64,000 nt of DNA from Diphasiastrum complanatum (Eukaryota; Streptophyta; Lycopodiopsida; Lycopodiales; Lycopodiaceae): NCBI GenBank assembly GCA_029204225.1, contig CM055092.1, positions 28,506,359 through 28,570,358 of the forward strand. The letters run 5' to 3'. Position 1 is the stretch's first letter; each line of letters begins with the position of its first letter. Made by a program: the position numbers and the translations under genes. Below the pieces are notes generated by a model. The model was not told the DNA's origin. It searched no databases and saw nothing but the letters and a program-made list of their open reading frames with translations. Below are positions 36,722 through 48,079 of this stretch, one piece after another.

Positions 36722-36946
36722 TGACCACGCTAAGAAAGTACTTCATTCGGGCAAATAACTGCCGCAAGCAGTGCCCGTGAAGATGATTCTAAATCTGAAT
36801 TGTTGATGGTCAATCTGCTGCAAAAATTGCCAATGACCACGTGAAGAAAGTACTTGGTTTGGTTGAATAGGGTGAATAGCTGCTGCAAGCAGCGTGTTTG
36901 AAGATGGTCTTAAATCTGCACCGATGATGGTCAATCTCTTTCAAGC
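36722..36946. repeat. Tandem duplication, about 112-bp unit
   Basis: TGACCACGCTAAGAAAGTAC...GATGGTCAATCTGCT (36722-36829) is repeated as TGACCACGTGAAGAAAGTAC...GATGGTCAATCTCTT (36834-36946) with some substitutions and a small insertion. Confidence 0.75.
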
Positions 36947-36949
36947 AAT

Positions 36950-39900
36950 TGCGTGTGGCATTCTTTGTAGGCTACAGTATTATACTAGGAAGTCATAGAT
37001 GGGTTACATGCAATTTTGGAGTCATGTGGCTTTTTTGGTATCAGGCAATACTATATACTAGCAAAGGGTACCTATAAGGGATTCTTGGTAATTTGCATGT
37101 ATGGATGTTTGTCAATATGAGTTCTCAGCAGATTCTTTTTCTGTTTTTTCATATCCCCTAAGCAATATCAACAATTTGGGCGAGTCTAGAAAAAAATCAA
37201 AGATAAAACATATCGAACAAATTTTTAGAATCTTAAATATATGTACAGAATGTGTATGGAACAACATTCCATATATGCATATTCCGTATGCTATAGAACT
37301 ATGATTGGAAGTGTTTTCAACGCACATGTTCTCCTAAATTCTCCATGCTATGCAAGGAAAAAACTCAATGTTTATTTCGAACTTAACACATTCTGTGTTG
37401 TGCTATTGATGGACCATTGAACAATTGTCGTCTGCTTTTTTCCATGCATGCAGGCTCACCTTCATGTTGAGTAACTTAGCCCTCCACCAAGGTGACCTTA
37501 AAATCTGAGACCTTCACCACCATTTCTTATTTAAGATTGACTTTTTTTCAAACTCCATTGACCGACCTCAACATATTGTCATGCCTTTGCAAGGCAACGC
37601 CAATAAAATGCGTAACTTCTCTATTTATTAGACTAAGTTTCAACTTTCACAAAATCACCATTTTAAGATTGATTACATACCTCATTTGATTGCTTTAACA
37701 ATCTTTTCCTCTCCAAGAACCATTTTTTTTTCTATCAACCAATCAAAGACAAATGATTAGAAATACAATTAACAACTATCTAATATATGGATGAGTGTTA
37801 ATCTACAATACATCTATTTATTACCTTATTTCTCTCGATCTCTCTTTCTACTTTTTTCTTATTTCTCCATATTTTCAATCATTAATTTTCTCTCTTTTGG
37901 TTTTTCAACCAAAAAAAATGTACTAATTGATTAGCCAAACCAGCTAAGAGCCCAATTTTCATTATTTTTTGGCCTCAAAAAATCTTTCGTGGTACAACCA
38001 CATGTGGTGGTCCCATGAGAAACCCTATTCTTAGGACAATCAACATAGCTAGAAATCTCCAAGGATTTCTCTACAAATCTGCCATGTTGGCAACTTTATG
38101 ATATTGCATGGCTATGGTTGTGCCACACCATTTGAAATTTCAAATCAACTTCCCTCCAACTTCGGCTAGAGGACTGACTAGTGATGAAGAATTTGGTGGC
38201 ATTGCTTTACCATGCATGGCCCTACCATGTGTCTATTGCCACAAGCATTGCCATTTGATTGCCACGAAAAATATCACGACAAGCTCGATGTGTAGGAAAT
38301 GGGCCCTAAAGATCTCCTCAAGCTCAAGCTTACAAACACAACACTGTGGAGCTAAACCACCCAGCAAAGTAGAAGCCAATGATTACCCCTAAGGCATCAA
38401 CCCCCAAGCCACGGTATGTGAATGTGGAGAAGAGAGAAAACCAATACCTAGAACTGTCGAACCAAGTGCAGATGGGTGAGTTTTGGTAGGTACTTATAGC
38501 CTCCAGGGATCTATGCATGTTGACATGCATGTCCAAGGTCACCTCTATAGATAAAAAAAAAAAGGTACAATTAATTCTCCTTGCATACAAACGTCACATA
38601 CCTTGCACTACTCCACATGTCACTTTGTGAATGATAGGGTCCTCTCAAGGCTATTAATCATGAGACTTTGAATTGAAATTTATTCGTGGCATAATTGATA
38701 TCTCGAACACCGGAGGGCTAGTTGCCCACGTCAGGGATTATTCCAAGTCCTCTGAACTGGACATAGACGTAACAGGACCCGTCTTATGTGTGTGGCAATA
38801 TCCGCGGTAAAGTGCCAATGTATATAGTTGTATATTGTCTTTAATTCTTAATTACAATCATTCAAATTCCAAATTATAGATAATGAATTGCAACATTATC
38901 AATGTTGAACTCTAAGATCAATTATATTCAACCTTTGACGTGAGGAAAAACATTTCAACCACTTTGCAACATGTCTTGGACAATTGTGTGTGCAGATTAA
39001 CTATTTAATTTCCATCCAATCTTACTACTAGATAATATTTTTTCATGTCAAACATTTACATATTCTCAAATCATCACAATTATGAGAAGGCCTTTGTGGT
39101 ATACCACAATGTTCTTGTTTCACTAGGTAGCTAAGTTTGTTTTTCTACTCTCATTTCTAGTTGATTTTTGGACTTTTAGTTTCAAGATCTAACAAATTAA
39201 GATTGGCTTGTTGGTTTGTAAGAATTTGTAAATTTTTGGTGAGCATTGTTTGGAAATATCCCTCTTCTAAGCCAATGTGTGGAAATCCCTGTTTCAAGAC
39301 ATGGGAACTCGTGCATAGCTCCCTTGTACATATTGCAAGTTATTTTTCTCTTCAATACCCTTGTAGTTGATTGGAGTGGAACCCCATAGCTGCAAGGTAT
39401 TTGTAAATTATGGATGAGTTTTTGAGAGATTTTACATATGGTTGATTGTTAATTACTGGTGGACATGTGGAACTTGCCATTTGCATCTATTGCATGTCAC
39501 ATGTATATGACTACCATGAATTTAATTAGAGAGAAAAAAGACTCTTTCTATTCGGATAGTTACTTGCATACTTGTGCATGTACATAGGTATATGCATGTG
39601 TTCTTGCATATGCACTCAAGTACTCTCTAGAGAGAGAGAGAGAGAGAGAGATTCTTTCTCGTCTCTATCTCTTTAAAGTTGTGATGGCATGCATCTAGAG
39701 CACCGCAATATCCTCTTATGCTCGACTTGCGCATCTGCCGTGGCAAAAACATATAACACCAAAATTTTGCTTTTGCCTGTACAACTATGTGCAATAGCCA
39801 CAAGGAGGGTAATCAACATTCAAGGAGATGATAGAATATAATCCTTTGGCAATATGTGTCCGCACTCCCCATAGCAGATGATATAAGCTGTATCCACATC

Positions 39901-40043
39901 TCCTTGCACATACCAATACTTAATTCATGCAAGTTCTACAACACCCTCCCTCAAGCAAAACGATGAGATTTTTGTCCTCAATATCCTCTTCTGCTTTTGG
40001 AGTCAAAATTGCTGGAGAGGAAAACATCTCTTCATCCCAACAC

Positions 40044-40130
<87 letters not shown>

Positions 40131-41370
40131 GAGTCTTTCTAGCCTAGGGTTCCATGCACCTCCCTGTTCATAAGAGGATTTCAGTCAGCATAGTCACGGG
40201 ATTCTTCAGTGTCCTGGGTTATGTACTTGACATGTGCGTTTTTTGCATACAAGAACAATAGTTATCTTCATAAATGCTTGCCTTTGCAATCTTATGCATA
40301 TTGGGTTTTTGCACACATTCTACCCCAGTGAAAATGTTGGAGCTCATAGGAGAAAGCCCTAATTCTTCCTCAAAAACCTGGCAAGAAACCCACTTCAATC
40401 TGTCCTCTTACTTATCTCAGCTGAATACGCCCTCTGATCTGTCCCCATTGACACTAGAAATGACATTTCTTGAGGATGCAAGGATCTGACGATGAATATG
40501 CAATAGATCCTCTCTTACTATCCCATCTGATGATGCCCGGCTTCTTCCCAGACAAACTGTGGCATCCTGCAACCTCTAAAACGTCTGCACCTGAGCCAAA
40601 CCCATCCCTAAGGACATCCTTCAAAAATGGCCTTTGCTTCTAAGTTTCTTGTATATTCACGAAGCATAAGTTTTTCCAGAGCCGGTTGAATTCCCTCATG
40701 AGAGCGCTTAGCGCTCACTCCTCTTACTCATGCATTCACCAAAAATCTTACCATTGTACTTATTATTATCAATATTTTACTCTTTCTTTGTTCTCGTCTT
40801 CCCATTTGGACTCTATCCATCTATGACTTAAGACTTTTAGCCAAGCCAAGCCAAGCAGGCAGACCTTGCAGCAGCAGCAGGGGTAGGCTTTTGTTGGAGC
40901 CGAATTCATGATCACCATCATCATGCCCACTTCTTATTCTTTTATTCTAATCTTTCTGCTGCTCCTCGTCCTCAATCTAATTCAGTCCTCTGTTTGTGCC
41001 CCATTTCTCCCCTCAGAATCAACCTTAACCTTATCACACAGAGGCGTACCCCACTTTCATCCTCTCCTAATTCCCTCTCTGCTATTGCAATTCGTGCTTT
41101 ATGTTCTTCTCGTCCAGTCCCACCCCCCATGGTGGCAGAAAATTTGATGACAATCACCTTCGCTGAGTGGGCCCTGAGATCTCATCTCCACTCTGCTCGT
41201 TTTAATTTATGTTGATATTTCTTCTTCTTCTTCGTCTGCTATTGTAGTCTAGCTAGCTAGCTATGGTGGACAATATGCCTGCTTGAAATTTGTGCTACTT
41301 ACCTCTTTGTTTTGATTGCTGGTTTGGCTATGGGTTAAGTTCACTGGCCAAGCAGCTGGAGTAGAATGAC
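36950..41370. other. Long gene-free stretch upstream of the PPR gene
   Basis: No convincing coding region. Noted items are GCCATG/CCACATGTGG palindromic words at about 37990-38270, similar to those at 4.2-4.7 kb; AGGCCTTTGTGGTATACCAC at about 39090, related to the 4.79 kb hairpin; a short GA run near 39630; and C/T-rich sequence at 40.7-41.1 kb. Open frames here are short and motif-free. Confidence 0.4.
40046..40128. repeat. (CT)n microsatellite, 83 bp
   Basis: Pure CT tract. Confidence 0.98.
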
Positions 41371-41374
41371 ATGA

Positions 41375-42416
41375 GACTACTGAGAAGGCGTCATGGATCA
41401 ATGGTAGGTCTAGCACCTGTTGGTTACAATCAAAGCTTGCTCTTCTCACCCAAACCCAGCAACTAATGCTGATGCTTACTAACCAATTACACAAATCCAC
41501 AATCGAGATTGAATAATCCTGGGAGAAGCATAAATCTTTGTTCACACCCACTTGTATTTATTGCACTCACATTCACCCACCAGTCTCACCCAACATATGA
41601 GATTATTTCCGATCTTTGTCTTACTCTCTGTCCATCAAGCAGGAGGCCAAGCATTGAGGGACAAACAGCTTTGGGAGTTCTCAGATGCTCCCCAGTGGTG
41701 GGACAATACCAGTGACATGGTGAAACTGCTAGTCCCCCCCTGCCCATGGCATTCATTCATTCAAATGTAAAAGGATATCAGAGAGGGCTTTTTGTCTTAA
41801 GCTAGCACTCCACTCTTCATATTTCATAGTCCAGCTTGTTCTATTAGTGTTGTTGTATCAATGCAAGCCTGCGTTGATGATCACAATGAAGATACTCTAG
41901 TCCAGGAGCTGAACAAATGTGAGCTTTGATCAATCACTGTAGTACCTCGTGGAGCTTTGCTGATTACAGTCTGCTCTATTCTAAGAGTTGTGATTATTCA
42001 AGTAATGCTGTTTTTTTTTCTCAGAGATATGCAAGATTTTCCAACTTCAAACAAAGGAGTACTGCAGAGAAGGCACCATGGATTGATAACAGGTCTCCCT
42101 GGGTTCATGTCAGGCTAGCTGTCATGGTACAAGGTCAAGAACTTCTTATTTCTAGCTTCACTTTCTTTGGCTAATGACTTTGAATGATACCCAGGGAAGA
42201 GGTAGTCTGATTTATTGTTTATTGTCATTATTTACCAGAAATTGATGATATTTTATCTGATGATCTGTGCACTGTTATGTAGAAAAATTTAAGGTACCCA
42301 GACTTCAAACAGACGAGCACACATGAGGGTCTATGGATTGAAGGTCCCTGGATAAAAGCAAAGGTGGCCACTATGGCATCGGGTCAAACACAATCTGGCG
42401 GTGGACTAAAATCTCG
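41375..42416 (+). repeat. Array of three diverged exon-like units 5' of the PPR gene
   Basis: Units near 41378-41435, 42045-42140 and 42303-42387 share the words ACTTCAAACA (last two) and GAGAAGGC.TCATGGAT (first two). In one frame they read EKASWING, EKAPWIDNRSPWVHVRLAV and EGLWIEGPWIKAKVAT. The second and third are preceded by acceptor-like signals (TTTTTTTTTCTCAG at 42013-42026; ATGTAG near 42282) and followed by donor-like GT. The last unit contains the probable PPR start codon. They may be alternative first exons or leader exons made by duplication. Confidence 0.4.
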
Positions 42417-44702
42417 GTATAGTTTTTATCCTTCTCTGGACTGTGGAGATCTAAGCTGAGAGTACAGCATGTCTTCTGTGTTGTTGGTCTTTCAAAATTT
42501 TTTGTGGGAAAAGAGTTTTGATATATTTTGTATTCATTATATGAACATGATGCTAGTGTCTCTGATTCCTTGGGCAACGGTGAGAATGTGAGCAAACCCT
42601 GTCAGGAAAGACGATTGAAAGAGGCACTACATTTGGTGGAGCTTATGGTTCAGCAAAATATTCAAGCCCCAATTAGCACCTATGCTTGCCTTTTGAAAGG
42701 CTGCACCAGAAGGAAAGCCCTGGCGGAGGGCAGGCGAGTGCATGCTCTCATAGTCCAAAGGGGACTTGATTCAAATATCATCCTAGGAAATGCCCTTGTT
42801 AACATGTATGCCAAGTGTGGTAGTGTGCTTGATGCACGCCAAGTATTCGATTCAATGCCTGAGCACGATGTGTTCTCATGGACTACTGTAATTTCAGCAT
42901 ATGCCAGTCACAGCCAAGGTGAGGAGGCTATCAATCTTTATCAGCAAATGCAACAGACAGGCATACTACCGAACAGGGTTTCATTCGTTGTTGTCCTAAA
43001 AGCATGTGCCAGGATCCCAGCTCTAAAACAGGGCAAGCAGGTCCATTCGGACATCATTAAAAGTGGTTTTGAGTCAGATGTGATTGTAGGGAACACTCTT
43101 GTTGACATGTATGCAAAATGTGGGTGCATAGAGCGTGCACTTCTGGTGTTCAACAACATGCATAAACGGGATGTGGTGTCATGGAATGCAATGATTGCAG
43201 GATATGCACAGCAAAGTCTTGTCAAGGAGGCCCTTGGCCTTTATGGAAATATGAAAGAGGAATGTGTGCAGCCCAACAATGTCACATATGTGGTTCTTCT
43301 GAAAGCATGTGCCAGCGTTGCCGCCCTGGAAATAGGAAAGCAGCTCCATTCAGATATTATCAAGAGTGGCTTTGAGTCTAATGTAATTATAGAAAATGCT
43401 CTAGTTGACATGTATGCAAAATGTGGGTGCATAGAGGATGCTCGTCAGATTTTCAATAACATGCATGAACGGGATGTAGTGTCATTGACAGCGATGATTG
43501 CAGGATATGCACAGCAAGGGCTTGGCAAGGAGGCTCTTGCGCTGTACAAGCAAATGAAACAGGAAGGTGTGCAGCCCAACAGTGTTACATATGTTGTTCT
43601 CCTAAAAGCTTGTGCCAGCCTTGCAGCCCTGGAACAAGGCAAGCAGCTCCATTCAGACATCATCAAAAGTGGCTTTCATTCGGATGTGATTGTAGGGAAC
43701 ACACTTGTTGACATGTATGCAAAATGTTTGTGCTTAGAAGATGCACGTCGGGTGTTCAACAACATGCATCAACGTAATGTTGTGTCATGGAATGCAATGA
43801 TTGCAGGATATGCACAGCATGGGCTTGGCAAGGATGCTCTTGCACTTCTGGAGCGAATGCAAAGGGAAAATATAAAGCCTAATCAGGTGACCTATGTTAG
43901 TGTTCTTTCTGCATGCAGCCATTCTGGCATAGTAGATAAGGGTCGTCACCTCTTTGATTCCATGCGTAGAGATCATGGTGTCGCACCAACCATGGATCAC
44001 TATGCCTGTATGGTTGATCTTCTGGGCCGTGCAGGGCGCCTTGCTGATGCTGAGGACTTCATTGTTAAAATGCCAATCCAGCCTAATGCTGTGGTTTGGA
44101 TGACTTTGCTTGGTGCCGCACGGAATCATTGCCATTTGGAAATAGGAAGACGTGCCTTTGATTGTGTTGTGAAGTTGGAACCAGAAAATGCTGCAGCTTA
44201 TGTGCTTCTGTCAAACATCTATGAAGCAGTCGGCCGGAGAGATGAGGTAGCGAAGTTAAGAAAAGAAATGAATGATGCAGGTGTGAAAAAAGTGCCTGGG
44301 TGCAGCTGGATTGAAGTTGGCAACCAGGTGCATGCCTTTGTTGCAGGTGATGCAAGTCATCCACAAAGCAAGGAGATTCGGGCCGAACTGGATAGATTGG
44401 TGGGGTTGATGAAAGAAGTAGGATACATGCCTGATTTGAGCTTTGTTCTACATGATGTGGACGATGAGAAAAAGGAGAATGCCTTGTTTGGACACAGTGA
44501 GAAGCTAGCCATTTCTTTTGGGCTCATCAGCACCCCCCCTGGGACACCTATCCGCATCAAGAAGAATCTTAGGATATGCGGTGACTGTCACAATGCCACC
44601 AAGATTATCTCAAAACTTGTCAAACGTGAGATCATTGCAAGGGATGCAAATCGAGTGCATCACTTTACGGATGGCTTCTGTTCCTGTGGAGATTATTGGT
44701 AA
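42373..44702 (+). CDS. Pentatricopeptide repeat protein, PLS class with E/E+ and DYW deaminase-like domain
   Basis: Sequence-specific RNA-binding protein, probably an organellar C-to-U RNA editing factor (role inferred from family). Two coding exons: 42373-42416 (MASGQTQSGGGLKS, ends CG|GTATAG) and 42557-44702 (starts CTAG|T, TAA). The phases fit and give 729 aa. The long frame has no usable ATG at its start, which supports the small first exon. PPR repeats span about residues 40-550, including three near-identical units of about 101 residues (LKACASLAALEQGKQLHSD, VDMYAKCG, NAMIAGYAQ). The E/E+ region contains VPGCSWIEV and the PG-type GYMPD. The DYW domain has deaminase residues H661-x-E663 and C689-x-x-C692 and ends CSCGDYW, all intact. 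No clear targeting peptide is visible, so an upstream start remains possible. Confidence 0.93.
42417..42556 (+). other. Intron in the PPR gene
   Basis: CG|GTATAG donor at 42417 and GATGCTAG|T acceptor at 42556. Joining restores an Arg codon and keeps the frame. PPR genes usually lack introns, so a small 5' intron is worth noting. Confidence 0.6.
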
Positions 44703-45557
44703 TGTTATGTGAAAAAGGCAGGTGCTCTATCTTACTTGGAAAGTAAGTAGGCTCAGTCTTGGAGTTTTTGGTGGCCTTGATTGTAACATAGTGCAGTCCA
44801 ACTCCTATACAGTCTCAGATGAAATGGAACATCAAAATTTTCATCTTTGATGAATAATGCTATGTAAGCTAGTTACAAGAAATGAAAATATTCATGGTGG
44901 TTGATGAATTTTTGTTGGTATATGGAAGAGAGTACAACTCAGTAGTCTTTTGTTCATGGGTACATTTGAAATACATTCAAGCAATGCATGTAATGTCATA
45001 TGTAGTAGAATAAATTAGTAAGCTTTCTGCATTCTCTGCACACATGACAAAAAGACTTATTGTACAATTAGTAAAGAATAGTGATTTTTGACCCAAAAGT
45101 TCAGTTAAAAGCTGAAATGTGGTAGTAGTCCCTTTGAATGGTTCTTTGAAAGGACTTAGAAGGCATGCACTTTGAGCATTACCTGTAATTTGATAGAGCT
45201 AAAGGTTTTTTAAGTTCAAGCACAACATCTATGTCATTTTCCCTACTATCCATCTTCTGACACATGGTGAGTGGGTGTATTGTGCTTCTAGGAAATTGCT
45301 AATTATGGTTATAGTGTCCCAATAGGGTTTGTCCCATACAATCTTGAATGGTTGGTACAATAGTTCTTTGTCCTCATAGCATCTCCAATTTACTTAGAAG
45401 CTACTAGTATGGGAACTGACTATCCATGTCAGTATTGCATACTTCTATAAGAATATAGTCAAACATTATTCTTACAATAGTTGAGCTCATTTTTTGACAA
45501 TCCCCCTTAGGAAAAAATCAAGGAGAAGCAAAGCAATTGGAATGTGTATTGCGACTA

Positions 45558-45569
45558 TGTGTGTGTGTG

Positions 45570-45616
<47 letters not shown>
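45558..45616. repeat. (GT)n(GA)n microsatellite
   Basis: 14 bp of GT followed by 45 bp of GA, ending before GGCCCC. Confidence 0.97.
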
Positions 45617-45617
<1 letters not shown>

Positions 45618-45859
45618 CCCCTTGCTAGATTCAGGCTCGCTATTGTTGGGTCTATAGCAATGCTGGATCATACATGTGTGTGCATGGGTGCACGTCCATG
45701 CAAATATTAGAAGGAAACAAAAGAAAATGACGTAATAAATCATGCATTCAAAATACTTGAAATTGTAGAGAAATAAAAGATCAATGCTCTTGCCAAATTA
45801 AGGAGCTTGAGGGTGCACTTGCTTTTGCTTACAAGATGTGAAGAGCTTATAGGTCACAA

Positions 45860-46177
45860 CTTCTAGGAGCCAAAGTACATCTTGTATTTCATGAGAGCAA
45901 ATCTAAATGGAGTTTACACAAAGATGATTGACTTATCTTTGAGGATGAGTTGGGTTTTGTTGAGTACATTTGTCTAGTGTATTTTTTGAGCATTAAAAAG
46001 TGCTTGATTGGAGAGAGAGACGATGAAGAAAATGTTTGGTCTTTGAATACTTGGTTTATTGAAAAGGTCGATAAAGAACACAACTCTTGGGAAGGGATTG
46101 CAGAAGAATTTGGACGACTTTCCATTCTCGTAGGACAACATATTTTCTTGGAAAAGGGAGATATGTTATGTGTTTAA
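45860..46177 (+). pseudogene. Possible gene remnant, unknown
   Basis: Protein-like reading from about 45890 (SKSKWSLHKDD, stop, then LIFEDELGFVEYICLVYFLS) to TAA at 46175. The in-frame stop near 45930 and isolation suggest decay. The pattern of W..I.E.FG....VG is vaguely like plant DUF295 proteins, but I would not assign it. Confidence 0.25.
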
Positions 46178-46589
46178 GCTAAAATTTAGCCACTAACCTT
46201 AGATAAAGAGACCTTAGAGGAGACTAGGTGCTTGAGTTGGCTGTAGCGATGATTAGGAAACTAAAAAAGCAAGTTAACTTCCTGATGCGCATGGGAAAGT
46301 GTGACTTTGGACATCACACACTTGGGCATCCATTGAATCATTGGGATGTTGTAGTAAGGTGTGAGAATATGAAATCACTCAGTATCGAGCAAGTCATTTG
46401 TAGAATGGAGGTGGGATGTGTGTTATGGGACAACATGTTAAGATTCATAGGATTGATTAATGACGTCGGTGTAGTTCCCACCACATTAGCATGCATATGA
46501 ATTTTCTTTATGAAGTATGGATGAATTGATGTCCTTATCTTGTTGCATCTCTTATGAACATTTTATTTTGCATGCTCGTCCACACGAGT

Positions 46590-46614
46590 ACACACACACA
46601 CACACACACACACA
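46590..46614. repeat. (CA)n microsatellite
   Basis: About 25 bp of CA. Confidence 0.95.
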
Positions 46615-48079
46615 TGCGCACATGAGCACACATACTTCTATGGATATATTGAAGGTGGCTAATTATCTGACAGGAATATTCTTTTTGTTTTGACTCGTAT
46701 ATTCTCAAAACGTGTAAGCTTTGTTGGTTTGATTATAGAACCTTTTGTAACCTTGGTCTACTCATAAGCTATAGATGTGGCATTTATTTTGCTGGGCTTA
46801 TACTTCATTCTTTGTTTGCTGTTTACTTGAGAGTCAACTCTGTTTTTGCTCCCTGTTTTGGTTTCTTCTTGTCCTGTTTCTGTGCTTTGTTTTGTGTTGT
46901 CATTCTTTTGCATTTACTTTCTTTGTTTCACAAGTCTCTTGCTTTTGAACCTTGTAGTTTTTTCAGCCATGTGTTGATCTCTTCATGTGCAGTGCTTCTA
47001 AATTCTCCCCCTATCACATGCCCGTCCCTATTTGCCTATTCTTTTCTACTCTCATTCCCGACTCCCTTTTCTTTGTCTCTTTGACTTGGGCATTTAGTGC
47101 TTCAATTTGAGGCAGAGTAAAACATTTTACTTGTAGTAAGGATGCTTCAAAGCAGCTCCACTTGAGACATAGAGCCCATCGAACTTTTTCAGAATTTTGC
47201 ATCACAGCTTTCATACAGGAGAAGGGATACACTTTGGGGATCAAAACATTAACCAGAATGATTCAGAAGAAAAGATAGATTTTTGGCGATTTCTTATTAG
47301 GCGAAGTAATCCTTATTACCTCAACAAACTGAATACACTTTCAAAGTGATCAATAAGCTTTTGATTTCGACGAAATGCATGATAAAAATCAGAAGGCTGA
47401 TCATAAATTTCCGGAACTACTGCTTTTACAAAATCAGATACAAAAGTATCGATATAAATGATTATGAATGTATATCTGGCATGCAAATAAGACAGGGCTA
47501 TGTGGCTTGCCAGAATCATTCGTTTAAGCTTTTTGCTATAGAAGTACTACAGTCGTATATAACAAAATATTGTTAAGTCCTTGTCTGGGTATATGCTTTT
47601 CAAAACTTCTAAATTTCAATGGTTGGCAATACAACAGAATTTCAGCAATGGCCACAATCGACTACTTTGGCAGCCACTTTTGAGTGCGCACACAATGATT
47701 CCTGTAAATACAATGGTATAATAGGCTGAAAACTGTACAAACACCTTGTTTAATCATCACGGCGTTCCTTTCTGACCAGCAAATTCACTAGCTGTTACCA
47801 GCAGAAGTAGCGGCAGGTCGAGCAATTGTTGTACCAAGACCAGAAAACGACGGCAAGTGTGAACAGAGTCTTTTTAACAAGAGTGGTCTAGTCAATCCAG
47901 TGGCAGTGTGGCACTCCGCTGCTGTATAGCCCACGGTAATGAATAAAATGCAAGGAAGTTAAGTATATTGTGAAGTACAGCACAGTCTTTCTGGTTGGTC
48001 TGCTGCCATGTTGTGAAGCCAGCTGGGATCTTTCTTGACCGCTGGCCAACAACAAACACTCACCAAAGTCCCTTCATAA

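Larger units (their letters stand above)
44703..48079. other. Intergenic stretch between the PPR and ABC transporter genes
   Basis: No gene that I can name. A 75-codon frame at 45950-46177 (with SWEGIAEEFGRLSILVGQHIF) and a 90-codon frame at 46228-46500 look more protein-like than chance and may be remnants of one decayed gene. A minus-strand exon-like piece at about 47445-47320 (EIYDQPSDFYHAFRRNQKL, followed by GAG|GTAATA) is also unassigned. Microsatellites are at 45558 and 46590. Confidence 0.35.

Noticed and set aside
36743-36946. Small minus-strand frame in the tandem duplication
   Set aside because: The frame is not conserved between the two duplicate units.
38108-38392. 94-codon frame with several Cys and His (candidate zinc finger)
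   Set aside because: The Cys/His spacing fits no known finger and the sequence is made of GCCATG-type repeat words.
42941-43666. Minus-strand frames across the PPR gene
   Set aside because: Antisense shadows of the repeat-rich plus-strand CDS, as shown by their own repetition.
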